A stretch of 64,000 bases of DNA from Flavobacterium psychrotolerans (GTDB lineage: Bacteria > Bacteroidota > Bacteroidia > Flavobacteriales > Flavobacteriaceae). The DNA is taken from contig NZ_QCZI01000004.1 in assembly GCF_003097635.1 (NCBI RefSeq), positions 169,034 to 233,033 of the forward strand, given 5' to 3'. Numbering within the stretch: position 1 is the stretch's first letter; each line of letters begins with the position of its first letter. Both the position numbers and the translations under genes were made by a program. The notes beneath the pieces were generated by a model. It did not search any database. It was given only the letters and a program-made list of their open reading frames with translations, and was not told the origin of the DNA. Positions 17,472 to 27,807 of the stretch are shown piece after piece.

Positions 17472-18110
17472 ATGATCGAAAGAAATTATATAAAAATTGG
17501 AGTTGCCGGGCCCGTTGGTTCTGGTAAAACCGCTTTGATTGAAAGATTAAGCCGAAAGCTGGCAAAGGATTATAGCCTTGGCGTTATTACCAATGATATT
17601 TATACTAAAGAGGATGCGGAGTTTTTAACGCAAAACAGTTTATTGCCCAAAGAACGCATTATTGGAGTGGAAACTGGAGGCTGTCCGCACACGGCTATTC
17701 GGGAAGATGCAAGTATGAATTTAGAAGCTGTGGAAGAAATGGCTGAACGTTTCGCTGACATCCAAATTATCTTTATTGAAAGTGGTGGTGATAATTTATC
17801 CGCTACATTCAGCCCCGATTTAGCCGATGTAACCATTTTTGTTATTGATGTTGCCGAAGGCGATAAAATTCCTCGTAAAGGTGGACCCGGAATTACCAGA
17901 AGTGATTTGTTAGTCATTAATAAAATTGATTTGGCGCCTTATGTCAATGCCGATCTCGGTGTCATGGAACGTGATGCAAGAAAAATGCGGAATGGAAACC
18001 CTTTTATATTTACCAATTTGATGAGTCTACAAGGATTGGATGACGTTATCGGTTGGATACAAAAATATGCCTTATTGGAAGAAGTGGAGGAACCAAAATT
18101 ATTGCGATGA
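17472..18110 (+). CDS. ureG: urease accessory GTPase UreG
   Basis: SIMIBI-class GTPase of 212 residues that powers nickel insertion. The P-loop GPVGSGKT is at about residues 14-21, the metal-binding CPH motif is seen in [15 protein letters not shown], the [15 protein letters not shown] stretch is near-invariant, and NKIDLAPYV is the guanine-specificity NKxD motif. Standard length. The stop codon overlaps the chosen start of ureD in an ATGA junction at 18107-18110. Confidence 0.97.
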   Translation: MIERNYIKIGVAGPVGSGKTALIERLSRKLAKDYSLGVITNDIYTKEDAEFLTQNSLLPKERIIGVETGGCPHTAIREDASMNLEAVEEMAERFADIQIIFIESGGDNLSATFSPDLADVTIFVIDVAEGDKIPRKGGPGITRSDLLVINKIDLAPYVNADLGVMERDARKMRNGNPFIFTNLMSLQGLDDVIGWIQKYALLEEVEEPKLLR

Positions 18111-18901
18111 AAGCAAAACTGCACATCCAAACCACATTAAGGAATGGCTTAACCCAGTTGGGAAACTGCTATTTTTCGCCCCCATTTAAAGTGATGAACA
18201 TAACAGAAGATAAAACTGCAAAGCAATTGCATTTAATGCTGATGAGTTCCTCTCCAGGTATTTTGGATGAAGACGAATACGAAATGAGAATTGATGTCAT
18301 TGAAAACGGGGTATTACAATTGCATACCCAATCCTATCAGCGACTATTCAATATGGTAAAAGGTGCAAAACAAACTATGGAGGTTCATTTGCAAGACAAT
18401 GCTTCATTTACGTACTTGCCACATCCATCAGTTCCTCATGAGAATTCAATATTTAAGGCAAAGAATAAAATTTATCTCAGCACCAATTGTAAACTTATTT
18501 GGGGCGAAATACTAACCTGTGGCAGAAAATTGAAAGGAGAAGTTTTTACGTTTTCAAAGTATCACAACAGCACGGAACTATTCCTAAACAACAAACTCAT
18601 CATCAAAGAAAATGTGTTGATACAGCCCTTGCTGATGGATCCTAATTCAATGGGACATCTGGGAGGTTTTACCCATCAGGCGAGTTTAATCATAATCCAT
18701 GAAACCATTCCTATAAATGAATTTACTGATACCATATATGAATTTCTACAACAGCAAATAGCAATTGATTTTGGTGTTTCTACAACTCCGTCTAACGGAA
18801 TTATCGTTAGGATATTGGGATATAAAGCAGAGCAATTGTACGATTGTTTGAAACATATTGCTTCATTAGTAGCAACATTAAAAACGGATATCCATGCATG
18901 A
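18107..18901 (+). CDS. ureD: urease accessory protein UreD
   Basis: UreD (called UreH in some species), 264 residues, scaffold for nickel delivery with a channel to apourease. The start is taken as the ATG at 18107, which overlaps the ureG stop as ATGA; an upstream in-frame ATG at 18053 would place 18 unrelated residues inside ureG. Recognisable motifs are [10 protein letters not shown] near the start, the central [20 protein letters not shown] and [11 protein letters not shown]. It overlaps the following permease gene by 8 bp. Confidence 0.93.
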   Translation: MKAKLHIQTTLRNGLTQLGNCYFSPPFKVMNITEDKTAKQLHLMLMSSSPGILDEDEYEMRIDVIENGVLQLHTQSYQRLFNMVKGAKQTMEVHLQDNASFTYLPHPSVPHENSIFKAKNKIYLSTNCKLIWGEILTCGRKLKGEVFTFSKYHNSTELFLNNKLIIKENVLIQPLLMDPNSMGHLGGFTHQASLIIIHETIPINEFTDTIYEFLQQQIAIDFGVSTTPSNGIIVRILGYKAEQLYDCLKHIASLVATLKTDIHA

Positions 18902-19592
18902 GTTCCAAATATTAATTACTGCAGCCATCACAATTGCCTGTCTGCATACAGTTACGGGACCAGATCACTATATGCCATTCATATCCTTATCAAAATCTAG
19001 AGGATGGAGTTTTTCAAAAACACTTTCATGGACCATCATTTGTGGCTGTGGTCATGTATGGAGTTCTGTTTTATTGGGACTTGGTGGCGCTGCTATTGGT
19101 TGGAATTTATCAAAAATTTCCTGGCTTGAAAGCGTGAGAGGTGGTATTGCAGGCTGGGTCATGTTGCTCTTTGGTTTGGTGTATGGAATTTGGGGGGTAC
19201 TTCGAGCCTACAAAAACAAATCCCACAAACATTTTGACACTTACGAAGATGGCGATATGTATGTATACGAACACCAACATGGGCAAGCAGTTTCATCAAC
19301 CGAAAGACATAAAGTGACCCCTTGGGTCATGTTCATCATCTTTTTATTAGGGCCTTGCGAACCCATGATTCCGCTATTATTTTTCCCAGCAGCACAACAT
19401 TCCTGGCATGGAATGGCACTACTCATAATTGTCTACACGAGCTTCACATTACTCACTATGATTACCATGGTGGTATTAGGCTATTACAGTATTTCATTTT
19501 TCAAAACGGAGAAACTGGAAAAATACATACATGCTTTGGGAGGTTTAACGCTATTCCTCTGTGGTAGCGGAATGGTTTTTATGGGTTGGTAA
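18894..19592 (+). CDS. UreH/RcnA-like membrane permease, probable nickel transporter
   Basis: A 232-residue polytopic protein with about six hydrophobic segments. The first carries CLHTVTGPDHYMPF, resembling the H-x4-D-H signature of nickel/cobalt permeases but with one extra residue between the histidine and aspartate. A histidine-rich cytoplasmic loop (KSHKHFDTYEDGD, YEHQHGQ) and a later GPCEPMIPLLFFPA segment also fit the UreH/RcnA/HupE grouping. Coupling to ureD by an 8-bp overlap makes nickel uptake for urease the likely role. Direction of transport and metal are inferred from context. Confidence 0.8.
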   Translation: MHEFQILITAAITIACLHTVTGPDHYMPFISLSKSRGWSFSKTLSWTIICGCGHVWSSVLLGLGGAAIGWNLSKISWLESVRGGIAGWVMLLFGLVYGIWGVLRAYKNKSHKHFDTYEDGDMYVYEHQHGQAVSSTERHKVTPWVMFIIFLLGPCEPMIPLLFFPAAQHSWHGMALLIIVYTSFTLLTMITMVVLGYYSISFFKTEKLEKYIHALGGLTLFLCGSGMVFMGW

Positions 19593-19835
19593 AATAACTT
19601 TTCACTTATTGAATAACAATGCTTCATTATTTTTCGGACTCTCCATAGCACTACTATTTACAAAAAACCAATTAAACCCACTTGGGGATATGGGATTAAT
19701 ACCAATAAACTTTTGAATCTACTACAATATTTGCTTCAATTGCCGTTGACTTAATTTAATGATTAAATGACATAATTTTTACGGTTGGGTAGAATTTGAT
19801 TGATGAAAATTGGTTTCTACATACGCAAATTGATT

Positions 19836-19872
19836 TAAAAAAAATAGCTCCCAAAATGGAAGCTGTTTTTTT
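19836..19872 (-). terminator. terminator of the large T9SS protein gene
   Basis: On the minus strand AGCTTCC/GGGAGCT (one G-U pair) with loop ATTTT is followed by eight T. It lies 16 bp beyond the stop of the 2639-residue protein. The remainder of 19593-19835 shows no gene or clear structure. Confidence 0.7.
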
Positions 19873-19887
19873 GAATCAAAATAGTAT

Positions 19888-22800
19888 TTACCTTTTTAAT
19901 GAAAAATGCGATTTAAATAATTTATTGACATTTGTTTCCAAATAATTTACCGTAAACCAATAATCCGTTGCTGGCAAAGCTTGTCCGTTATGAGTTCCAT
20001 CCCATCCTTGCCCTGCGGTGGTGATTTCCTTAACCAATTTTCCGTAGCGATCGTATATATAAATATTAGCATCCAATTGATCATTCAATCCCTCAATATT
20101 CCAAGTATCATTAAAACCATCTCCGTTAGGAGTAAAATATTTTGGATAATCTATAACCCTCAAATCTTGAGTTAAGTCCGTACAACCGTCCGTATCTACT
20201 ACTGTGATAGTATGCACTCCGCTACTTACTCCTGTAAATATATTGGAATCCTGAAAAGCCCCATCATCCATTTTATAGAGGAATGTATTTGTGGCTGTAG
20301 GCATAGTCACAGTTATTGTAGCATTTTGAGTGAAAGCATCGGTTACAGTGGCCACTAATGAATTTACTGGATTGGTTTCTGTAACTGTAGCATGTGCAGC
20401 TTGTGATATACATCCCGTTATTTTATGTGTTATAATTACCGAATAGTCTCCCGCTGATTGAGCTTCATAACTATTTTTTACGGCTCCATCAATAAGTACT
20501 CCATTCAAATACCATTCAAAATCATAAGTAGCAACACTTAAATTCGTGGTTAAAGTATAGGCATTTTTTACAACTCCCGTGGTTTCGATACAAACAACTC
20601 CATTTTCTATAGCAAGATCTGGTGATGGGTTTACTTTTATGGCAATGTTAATGGATTTTCCAGTACAACCATTAAGTGTTGGCGTTACCGTGTAAATTAC
20701 TGTTCCCAAAGTTGTTCCTGCCACCAAATTTTGATCTATAGTATCTCCTGTTCCGTCCGATGCTCCAATTACGCCAGTTGGGTTTATTGTCCAGTTAAAT
20801 ACCGTTCCAACTATATTAGGTGACAAATTGACTTTAGGAGATTCTCCGCTACAAATTGTGGTTCCCGCCGATCCGAAAACTTCCGGTGTTGGCTTCACCG
20901 TAATTGTTACTGTAATTGGTATTCCAGAACAACCATTGACCGCTGGTGTTATTGTATAATCTACCGTCCCAGGAATGATACCCGACGTACTTAATGTCTG
21001 AGCGATAATATTCCCGTTTCCTGAATTCGCACCAATTACACCCGTTTGAGTCACCGACCAAACAAAGGTTGTAGCAACAACATTACTAGTCAAAGCGATT
21101 GAAGTGGCATTCCCGGAACAAATTGTTTCTTGGGCTGGATTGGCTGTGACATCCGGTATTGGATTCACTTTAATCACCACAGATATTGGTAAACCTGGAC
21201 AACCATTTAAGATTGGTGTAATAATGTAGACCACTTCTCCTGGTTTGTTTATTACAGTCTTTAACGTCTGTGCAATGGTGCTGCCTGTTCCTGCAACCGC
21301 TCCAGTCACATTGACTTGAACTACATTCCAATCAAAAGTTGTCCCAACAGTGCTGCTCGATAAGGCTATAGCGGTTGTCTCGCCTGAACAAATCGATTTT
21401 GCATTTGGTGTTGCAGTTGCTTTTGGCGACGGAGTAACATCAATAGAAACCGTTATCGGACTCCCAAAACAGCCATTGGCAATTGATGCTACACTGTAAG
21501 TAACCTTTCCTAAGGCGGTTCCTGTAGCGGTTAACACTTGTGAAATGTCACTACCGCTATTTGCAGTTGCGCCAGTTGCGCCTATTTGAGAGAGTACTGT
21601 CCAACTAAATGTTGTATTGGCAAGGGTGCTGGTAAGCAAGATTCCCGTTTGTTCCCCAGAACATAGTACTTGAGATGCTGGAGTTGCTGTCACCACTGGT
21701 GATGGATTAATCGATACAGTAGCAGATCCTATTTGAGTTTGATAACATAAAGTAGTATTATTGGTTAAACTCACCAAATCATAAACGGTGGTAGCGATTA
21801 GATTTCCAGTTGGTAATATTGCCTTACCTACCCCATCCAATTGTAACGTTTGGTATAAGCCGGCATTGATAGTGTAAGTGACTGTAGAATTAGGAGTCCC
21901 TGTAAAGACAATAGTCGTTCCAGAACCAGAACAAATCGATGTTGTTCCTGAAATAGTTACTGTTGGTAATGGATTTATAGTTATCGTGGCATTTCCTGCT
22001 TGAGCTTGAGAACAAGTCGTTATTAAATCCCGCACACTTACCAAACTATAAACCGCAGTGGCAATTAAATTTCCTGTTGCCAAAGTTGCATTTCCTGTTG
22101 CATCCAATACTATTGTCTGGTTTGTACCTGCATTAATCTTATAAGTAACCGTGGCATTTGAAGTTCCAGTAAAAGTAATATTTGTTCCTGTACCTGAACA
22201 AATAGCCATTGTTCCCAAAATAGTTGCAGTTGGTAGTGGATTTATGGTTATTGTAGCCTTTCCCACTAGAGTTTGAGAACAGGCCAATGAAGAATCAATC
22301 ACACTTACCAAATTATAAATTGCATCAGCAACTAAATTACCCGTTGGCAATATCGCACTTCCTGATGCATCTAAAACTATCGTTTTGTTAGCACCGGCAT
22401 TTATAGTATAAGTTACTTTGGCATTTGGTGTGCCATTAAAAGTAATATTTGTTCCTGTACCAGAACAAATTGACGTTGTGCCAGAAATTGTTGCCGTTGG
22501 AATTGAATTCACAGTTATGGTTACAGTTCCCGTTTGAGTTTGAGAACATAAATTAGCATCGCTCACACTCACCAAATCATAAACGGTAGTAGCGATTAAA
22601 TTTCCAGTTGCCAATGTGGCTTTTCCTAATCCATCCAATTTAATCGTTAAGAGTAATGGGTTGCCATCTTTTGTGTATCTTACCACTGCATCTGGTGTTC
22701 CTGAAAAAATAATGTTCGCCCCAGTTCCTGAACAAATCGTCGTTGTTCCTGAAATGATTACAGTTGGTAACGGATTTATTCCTATGGTAACCGTCCCCGC

Positions 22801-25800
22801 CTGCACTTGAGAGCAAGTAGTTGCTGAATCCAACACACTTACTAAACTATATGATGTAACGGCAGTTAAATTACCCGTAGCCAATTGTGCTTTTCCTGAT
22901 GCATCTAAAACTATCATTTGGTTTGCTCCTGCATTTATTTTATAGGTAACTGTAGCATTTGGGGTCCCAACAAAATCTATATTCGCTCCGCTACCTGAAC
23001 AAATTGTTATAGTTCCTGATATAACTACGGTTGGCAATTGATTTATGGATATTGTAGCCGTTCCTGCCTGGTTTTGAGCACAATTGGTTGCTGGATTCAG
23101 CACGCTTACCAAACTGTAAACTGTATCTGTGGCTAAATTACCCGTTGCCAATGTAGCATTTCCTAACGCATCCAAAACTATTGTTTGGTTCGCTCCTGCA
23201 TTTATAGTATAGGTTACGGTGGAACTTGGAGTTCCGTTAAAAACTATATTAGTTCCCGTACCGGAGCAAATTGATTTTGTCCCAGAAATACTAGCCGTTG
23301 GCAATGGATTTACAGTAATATTAAATGTTGAGGTTGGTCCCGTACAACCAATTGCTGCATCTGTTGCTGCTACAGAAATTGTGGCTTTTTGGACAGTAGT
23401 TGTTGCATTTTTGGCGATAAACGAAAGAATATCTCCAGACCCGCTTAAGGCAATACCAATCGCAGCATTGTTGCTCACCCATTTAAATGTTGCTCCCGCA
23501 GGTGTACTTGTAAAACTTGGAACTGTTACCGTTTGATTAGCACAAACTGTTATATTAGCAATTGCATCTACAGTTGGAGAAGGGCAGTTTTGAGAAGCAC
23601 AGTTTCCAAACACCCATACAGGACAAGAACTTCCAACGGGGATTACTGATATAGCCACATTTTCTCCAGGCGTTAAACCATTTACGGTAAGCGTTGGTGT
23701 AGGACCTGCTACTACCGATCCGGAAACCGGAACTCCCGCAGCTGTTACATAATTATAATCATAACTTGTTGCTCCCGCTATTGCATTCCAGGTAAAAGTG
23801 ACACTAGTGGCTGTGACTGCAAGTGCATCACAACCAATTGTTAATAAAGGTGTATTATTTACTGTAGCCAAAATCGCCGTTCTTGCAGCAGTGGTACAAG
23901 TTCCTACTGTGGCATCTACATAATAAGTAGCATTTGAAGAAATACTTTGGGTATTAAAAGATGAGCCCGTACCTAAAGATACTCCACCTGAAGCAGCTGC
24001 ATACCAATTAATGGTTCCCGCGCTTGCCGTTGCTCCTAGTGTAACTGTTCCAGTACCACATCTATTGTTAGGAGTTGTTCCCGTAATTGTTGGGATTGTG
24101 TTTACAGTTGCCAAAATCGCTGTTCTTGCAGCAGTGATACAAGTTCCTACTGTAGCATCTACATAATAAGTGGTGTTTGAAGAAATACTAGGAGTGACAA
24201 ACGATGTTCCTGTACCCAAAGATACTCCACCTGTAGCAACTGCATACCAATTAATGGTTCCCGCACTTGCCGTTGCTCCTAGTGTAACTGTTCCAGTACC
24301 GCATCTATTGTCGGGAGTTGTTCCCGTAATTGTTGGGATTGTGTTTATAGTTGCCAAAACCGCTGTTCTTGCAGCAGTGATACAAGTTCCTACTGTAGCA
24401 TCTACATAATAAGTGGTGTTTGAAGAAATACTAGGAGTGACAAATGATGTTCCTGTACCCAAAGATACTCCACCTGCAGCCGCTGCATACCAATTAATGG
24501 TTCCCGCACTTGCCGTTGCTCCCAGTGTAACTGTTCCTGTACCACATCTATTATCAGGAGTTGTTCCAGTAATTGTTGGGATTGTGTTTATAGTTGCCAA
24601 AACTGCTGTCCTTGCAGCAGTTATACAAGTTCCTACTGTAGCATCTACATAATAAGTGGTGTTTGAAGAAATACTAGGAGTGACAAACGATGTTCCTGTA
24701 CCCAAAGATACTCCGCCTATACTAGCTGCATACCAATTAATAGTTCCCGCACTTGCTGTTGCTCCCAGTGTAACCGTTCCGGTTCCACATCTATTGTTGG
24801 GAGTTGTTCCCGTAATTGTTGGAATTGTGTTTACAGTTGCTAAAATCGCTGTTCTCACGGTGGTGGTACATCCAGCTGTAGCATCTACATAATAAGTAGT
24901 GTTTGAAGAAATACTTGGTGTAACAAACGATGTTCCCGTCCCCAAAGATACTCCACCTGTAGCCGCTACATACCAATTAATCGTTCCCGCACTTGCCACC
25001 GCTCCTAGAGTAACTGTTCCGGTTCCACATCTACTGTTGGGAGTTGTTGCCGTAATTGTTGGTGGAACACAACTTGAAGCAGTACATATTTGTTTATTGA
25101 AAACGAAACAAGTCCCTGCTCCACCTGTTGGGGTTACTGTAATTTCTACATTGTCCCCGGCGGCTAGCGGAGTTACTGCATAGGTCAATACATTGCCAAT
25201 TGCACCAACATTTACTGCCGGAAGTGCATTTACTTTATAGGAAACATCATAACCCGTTGCACCCGTAACGGCTAACCACGTAAACTGAACAGAAGTGGTT
25301 GTTGCCCCACAAGCCGTAAAAGAAGGGGTTAATATTGGATTTATCGTTGCAATGATAGCTGTTCTTGCAGCAGTGGTACAAGTTCCCACTGTAGCATCTA
25401 CATAATAAGTTGTTGTTGTGGCAATACTAGGCGTGACAAACGATGTTCCGGTACCCAAAGACGCTCCGCCTATACTGGCTGCATACCAATTAATCGTTCC
25501 CGCACTTACCGTTGCTCCCAGTGTAACTGTTCCTGTGCCGCATCTATTGCTGGGGGTTGTTCCCGTAATTGTTGGGATCGTGTTTACGGTTGCCAAAACC
25601 GCTGTTCTTGCTGAAGTGGTACACCCTAAAGCAGTAGCATCTACATAATAGGTAGTATTTACAGCAATACTTGGTGTAACAAATGATGTTCCCGTTCCCA
25701 AAGACACTCCCCCAGTGGCTGCAGCATACCAATTAATCGTTCCCGCACTTGCCGTTGCTCCTAATGTAACTGTTCCAGTACCACATCTATTGTTGGGAGT

Positions 25801-27807
25801 TGTTGTTGCAATTGTTGGAATAGGATCTATAGTAATTGAAGTTGTAGATGATCCAGCTGATTGGCAAGCAGCTGCAAAAACTTCATATTTTATGGTATAA
25901 GTGCCAGCAGTACTCAAAGAAGGATTTATAACTCCAGTGTTGCTATCTATAGATAAAGTACCCGCTCCCACTGTTTTACTCCAAGTTCCTCCGGGTGTAA
26001 AAGTGGCTGGATTTGTTTTTGTTGGAGTAAAGGTAATTGCCGATTGACATACTGGGGTTGGATAGCTAAAAGCTGTATCTGACGTACCAGAAGAAATATT
26101 AACAGTTATCTCTTTAATTGGAGTACATGTACTCACTCCTAGAGGAATAAAGGTTATATCATCCAACCCAAAATCATTGCCGGCACCATTAATCTCTAAG
26201 TCATATAATTCTACAGTTGCTATTGTAGAAGTTGCCAACCATGTATGTTTATATTCAAGCCAACTGTCTGCGGTATTCAAAGGAGCGGTATCGGTTGTAG
26301 ATCCCGACGAATTATTTACAATAACTCCATTTATCTTTAACTGCATTCTTGCAGGATTGCCTTTTCCTGTTGTTATCGATCTTATATAATATTTAAATTC
26401 GTATGAAATTCCCACTTTTACTGCTAAATTTTGTCCCCAAACTTTATCTCCCAGAAATGTTGATCCATCCGTAACAAACATTTTTCCGGTTCCTGGATTC
26501 GTATGATCTGTGGCTGAATCATAAACCGACCCCCAAGTATTCGGATTAGAAATCACACCATACGCTCTTTTAGCAAAACCAGCATTTGTTGCATAATATG
26601 CATAACTCGAAGAAAATCCTGCTGTATCCTTTTCAAAATCTCCGTTATAAATCAAATTGGTTAAAGCTCCGGATGGGGCATTCGCAGTAACTTTATAAAC
26701 GGTATTTACAGTTGGGGTTACAGTAACGGAAGTAGCATTAGGAGTCGTTAGGGTTGGGTCAGCTGGAGTTGCCGTCCATGTATAGCCGGACATATTATTA
26801 GCCTTTAATGTTATGGGAATACCAGAACAAATTGTAGTATTTATTGGTTGCGTACTCGTTGCAGGGACAAGTGCTGGACTTGCAGCTGTACTTGCAGCTA
26901 TGGTCATATCTAATACAGGATCTATTAGTATTACCGTACTTTTATTCCCTATTGGAAAATTACTATCTTTAACGGATACAGTATAGGATCCAGCAGACAG
27001 ATTGGTAAAAATTCCTGTTGCGTTTGGTGGTGTTGTTACACCTAATGGATCGGTAAGCGTATACGAATAGGCTTCTACCCCACCAAAACCATAGGCTGAA
27101 ATAGACGCATCAGTTAAACCTGGACAAGAAATATTGGTATGAGAAGCACTTATTGCTAAAGGTAATGGTGGTCCTGTTAGTGATATATCATCAATAGCAA
27201 AATCATTACCATTTGCTGAAGCACCCGGAACAGATAATTCAATACGCACCCATTTTGCACCTGTACCAGTAGGCGTAATTTCATAAACTACCTGTTGCCA
27301 AGCTCCGTTGTTTACTGTGGCACTTCCAGATTTTAAAACTGGTGTGCAACCACACTGGTCTAAAGCCTCAAATTTTATAACTGGATTTGGAAACGCTCCA
27401 TTACTAGTACCATTTTTATTAATATTTACTACCCAATAAGAAAAAGTATAAGTTGTACCACCTGTCAATTGTACATTAGGATTTCCTTGCCAGAAAATTT
27501 GATTATTTGCATCAACAACCATCATTTTTGTCCCCGAATGTGGGGTTACACTTTTAAAACTAAATGGATTCATTGGTGCAGAATCTCCCGTCAAGGCATA
27601 ATTACCGTCAGAACTTGAACCGCTTGTTCCTGGAGAAATATCGGTATAACCATTAGCTTGAAATCCACCAGTACCTTCAAATCCAGTATTATTTGCTGCA
27701 ATCAAATTCTGGGCATTCCCACTTTTTGTGGCAAAAAAGCAAAAAAGAATGAGGGTAAATAATCTATTCTTTCGGGAGAAAAGGGATAAAATGTTAAAAA
27801 ATGGCAT
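19888..27807 (-). CDS. giant T9SS-secreted repeat protein, type B C-terminal domain
   Basis: A 2639-residue cell-surface protein. The signal peptide (about 1-33) ends KSGNAQ. Two beta-sandwich ligand-binding-like modules follow (about 35-210 and 385-555; both end NDFAIDDI or NDFGLDDI). Then come seven Ig-like repeats with CGTGTVTLGA (about 662-1317), interrupted and followed by Fn3-like modules (about 823-913 and 1319-1405), six repeats with the ICSGTG motif (about 1502-2029) and four with the CSGE/CSGN motif (about 2030-2396). The last 90 residues, opening PKYFTPNGDGFNDTWNI, are the gliding-motility-associated type B sorting domain. No catalytic domain is visible, so adhesion or matrix function is likely. 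No promoter with both boxes was found upstream. Confidence 0.93.
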   Translation of the reverse strand: MPFFNILSLFSRKNRLFTLILFCFFATKSGNAQNLIAANNTGFEGTGGFQANGYTDISPGTSGSSSDGNYALTGDSAPMNPFSFKSVTPHSGTKMMVVDANNQIFWQGNPNVQLTGGTTYTFSYWVVNINKNGTSNGAFPNPVIKFEALDQCGCTPVLKSGSATVNNGAWQQVVYEITPTGTGAKWVRIELSVPGASANGNDFAIDDISLTGPPLPLAISASHTNISCPGLTDASISAYGFGGVEAYSYTLTDPLGVTTPPNATGIFTNLSAGSYTVSVKDSNFPIGNKSTVILIDPVLDMTIAASTAASPALVPATSTQPINTTICSGIPITLKANNMSGYTWTATPADPTLTTPNATSVTVTPTVNTVYKVTANAPSGALTNLIYNGDFEKDTAGFSSSYAYYATNAGFAKRAYGVISNPNTWGSVYDSATDHTNPGTGKMFVTDGSTFLGDKVWGQNLAVKVGISYEFKYYIRSITTGKGNPARMQLKINGVIVNNSSGSTTDTAPLNTADSWLEYKHTWLATSTIATVELYDLEINGAGNDFGLDDITFIPLGVSTCTPIKEITVNISSGTSDTAFSYPTPVCQSAITFTPTKTNPATFTPGGTWSKTVGAGTLSIDSNTGVINPSLSTAGTYTIKYEVFAAACQSAGSSTTSITIDPIPTIATTTPNNRCGTGTVTLGATASAGTINWYAAATGGVSLGTGTSFVTPSIAVNTTYYVDATALGCTTSARTAVLATVNTIPTITGTTPSNRCGTGTVTLGATVSAGTINWYAASIGGASLGTGTSFVTPSIATTTTYYVDATVGTCTTAARTAIIATINPILTPSFTACGATTTSVQFTWLAVTGATGYDVSYKVNALPAVNVGAIGNVLTYAVTPLAAGDNVEITVTPTGGAGTCFVFNKQICTASSCVPPTITATTPNSRCGTGTVTLGAVASAGTINWYVAATGGVSLGTGTSFVTPSISSNTTYYVDATAGCTTTVRTAILATVNTIPTITGTTPNNRCGTGTVTLGATASAGTINWYAASIGGVSLGTGTSFVTPSISSNTTYYVDATVGTCITAARTAVLATINTIPTITGTTPDNRCGTGTVTLGATASAGTINWYAAAAGGVSLGTGTSFVTPSISSNTTYYVDATVGTCITAARTAVLATINTIPTITGTTPDNRCGTGTVTLGATASAGTINWYAVATGGVSLGTGTSFVTPSISSNTTYYVDATVGTCITAARTAILATVNTIPTITGTTPNNRCGTGTVTLGATASAGTINWYAAASGGVSLGTGSSFNTQSISSNATYYVDATVGTCTTAARTAILATVNNTPLLTIGCDALAVTATSVTFTWNAIAGATSYDYNYVTAAGVPVSGSVVAGPTPTLTVNGLTPGENVAISVIPVGSSCPVWVFGNCASQNCPSPTVDAIANITVCANQTVTVPSFTSTPAGATFKWVSNNAAIGIALSGSGDILSFIAKNATTTVQKATISVAATDAAIGCTGPTSTFNITVNPLPTASISGTKSICSGTGTNIVFNGTPSSTVTYTINAGANQTIVLDALGNATLATGNLATDTVYSLVSVLNPATNCAQNQAGTATISINQLPTVVISGTITICSGSGANIDFVGTPNATVTYKINAGANQMIVLDASGKAQLATGNLTAVTSYSLVSVLDSATTCSQVQAGTVTIGINPLPTVIISGTTTICSGTGANIIFSGTPDAVVRYTKDGNPLLLTIKLDGLGKATLATGNLIATTVYDLVSVSDANLCSQTQTGTVTITVNSIPTATISGTTSICSGTGTNITFNGTPNAKVTYTINAGANKTIVLDASGSAILPTGNLVADAIYNLVSVIDSSLACSQTLVGKATITINPLPTATILGTMAICSGTGTNITFTGTSNATVTYKINAGTNQTIVLDATGNATLATGNLIATAVYSLVSVRDLITTCSQAQAGNATITINPLPTVTISGTTSICSGSGTTIVFTGTPNSTVTYTINAGLYQTLQLDGVGKAILPTGNLIATTVYDLVSLTNNTTLCYQTQIGSATVSINPSPVVTATPASQVLCSGEQTGILLTSTLANTTFSWTVLSQIGATGATANSGSDISQVLTATGTALGKVTYSVASIANGCFGSPITVSIDVTPSPKATATPNAKSICSGETTAIALSSSTVGTTFDWNVVQVNVTGAVAGTGSTIAQTLKTVINKPGEVVYIITPILNGCPGLPISVVIKVNPIPDVTANPAQETICSGNATSIALTSNVVATTFVWSVTQTGVIGANSGNGNIIAQTLSTSGIIPGTVDYTITPAVNGCSGIPITVTITVKPTPEVFGSAGTTICSGESPKVNLSPNIVGTVFNWTINPTGVIGASDGTGDTIDQNLVAGTTLGTVIYTVTPTLNGCTGKSINIAIKVNPSPDLAIENGVVCIETTGVVKNAYTLTTNLSVATYDFEWYLNGVLIDGAVKNSYEAQSAGDYSVIITHKITGCISQAAHATVTETNPVNSLVATVTDAFTQNATITVTMPTATNTFLYKMDDGAFQDSNIFTGVSSGVHTITVVDTDGCTDLTQDLRVIDYPKYFTPNGDGFNDTWNIEGLNDQLDANIYIYDRYGKLVKEITTAGQGWDGTHNGQALPATDYWFTVNYLETNVNKLFKSHFSLKR
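20620..21715 (-). repeat. four tandem PKD-like repeats with the ICSGE motif
   Basis: Four modules of about 90 residues contain ICSGE or ICSGN, then TTFxWxV and a closing NGCxGxPI stretch. They lead into the C-terminal linker and sorting domain of the giant protein. Confidence 0.75.
21715..23303 (-). repeat. six tandem repeats with the SISGTxxICSGTG motif
   Basis: Six modules of about 88 residues, each beginning ISGT..ICSG and containing VTYTINAGANQTIVLD and ATGNL..TVYSLVSV, are encoded head to tail. They are more diverged than the 243-bp family. Confidence 0.8.
23855..25070 (-). repeat. five tandem 243-bp repeats encoding Ig-like modules
   Basis: Five copies of an 81-codon unit follow each other within the giant gene. 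The middle ones differ by only a few bases over 243 bp, for example the codons around YAAAAGG versus YAVATGG. Near-identity at the DNA level points to recent duplication or ongoing homogenisation and makes copy number variable and assembly error-prone. Confidence 0.85.
25343..25822 (-). repeat. two further copies of the Ig-like 243-bp repeat family
   Basis: Two more diverged copies of the CGTGTVTLGA module lie upstream of an Fn3-like module (about 25070-25340), which itself precedes the five-copy block. The pair carries the DATALGC and DATVGTC variants. Confidence 0.75.

Noticed and set aside
18053..18106. Upstream start for ureD
   Set aside because: It overlaps ureG by 58 bp and adds residues without family support; the ATGA overlap at 18107 is the usual arrangement.
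13835..19592. Urease operon as a horizontally acquired island
   Set aside because: No tRNA, integrase, flanking repeats or clear change in codon use were found; gene order is typical for the phylum.
24170..25183. Series of open plus-strand frames with similar translations inside the giant gene
   Set aside because: They are antisense shadows of the repeated modules, lie exactly one repeat apart and have no start context or domain match.
23855..25822. Regular spacing that might suggest a CRISPR array or satellite
   Set aside because: The units are 243 bp, in frame, and encode Ig-like modules of a secreted protein; there are no short repeats with unique spacers.
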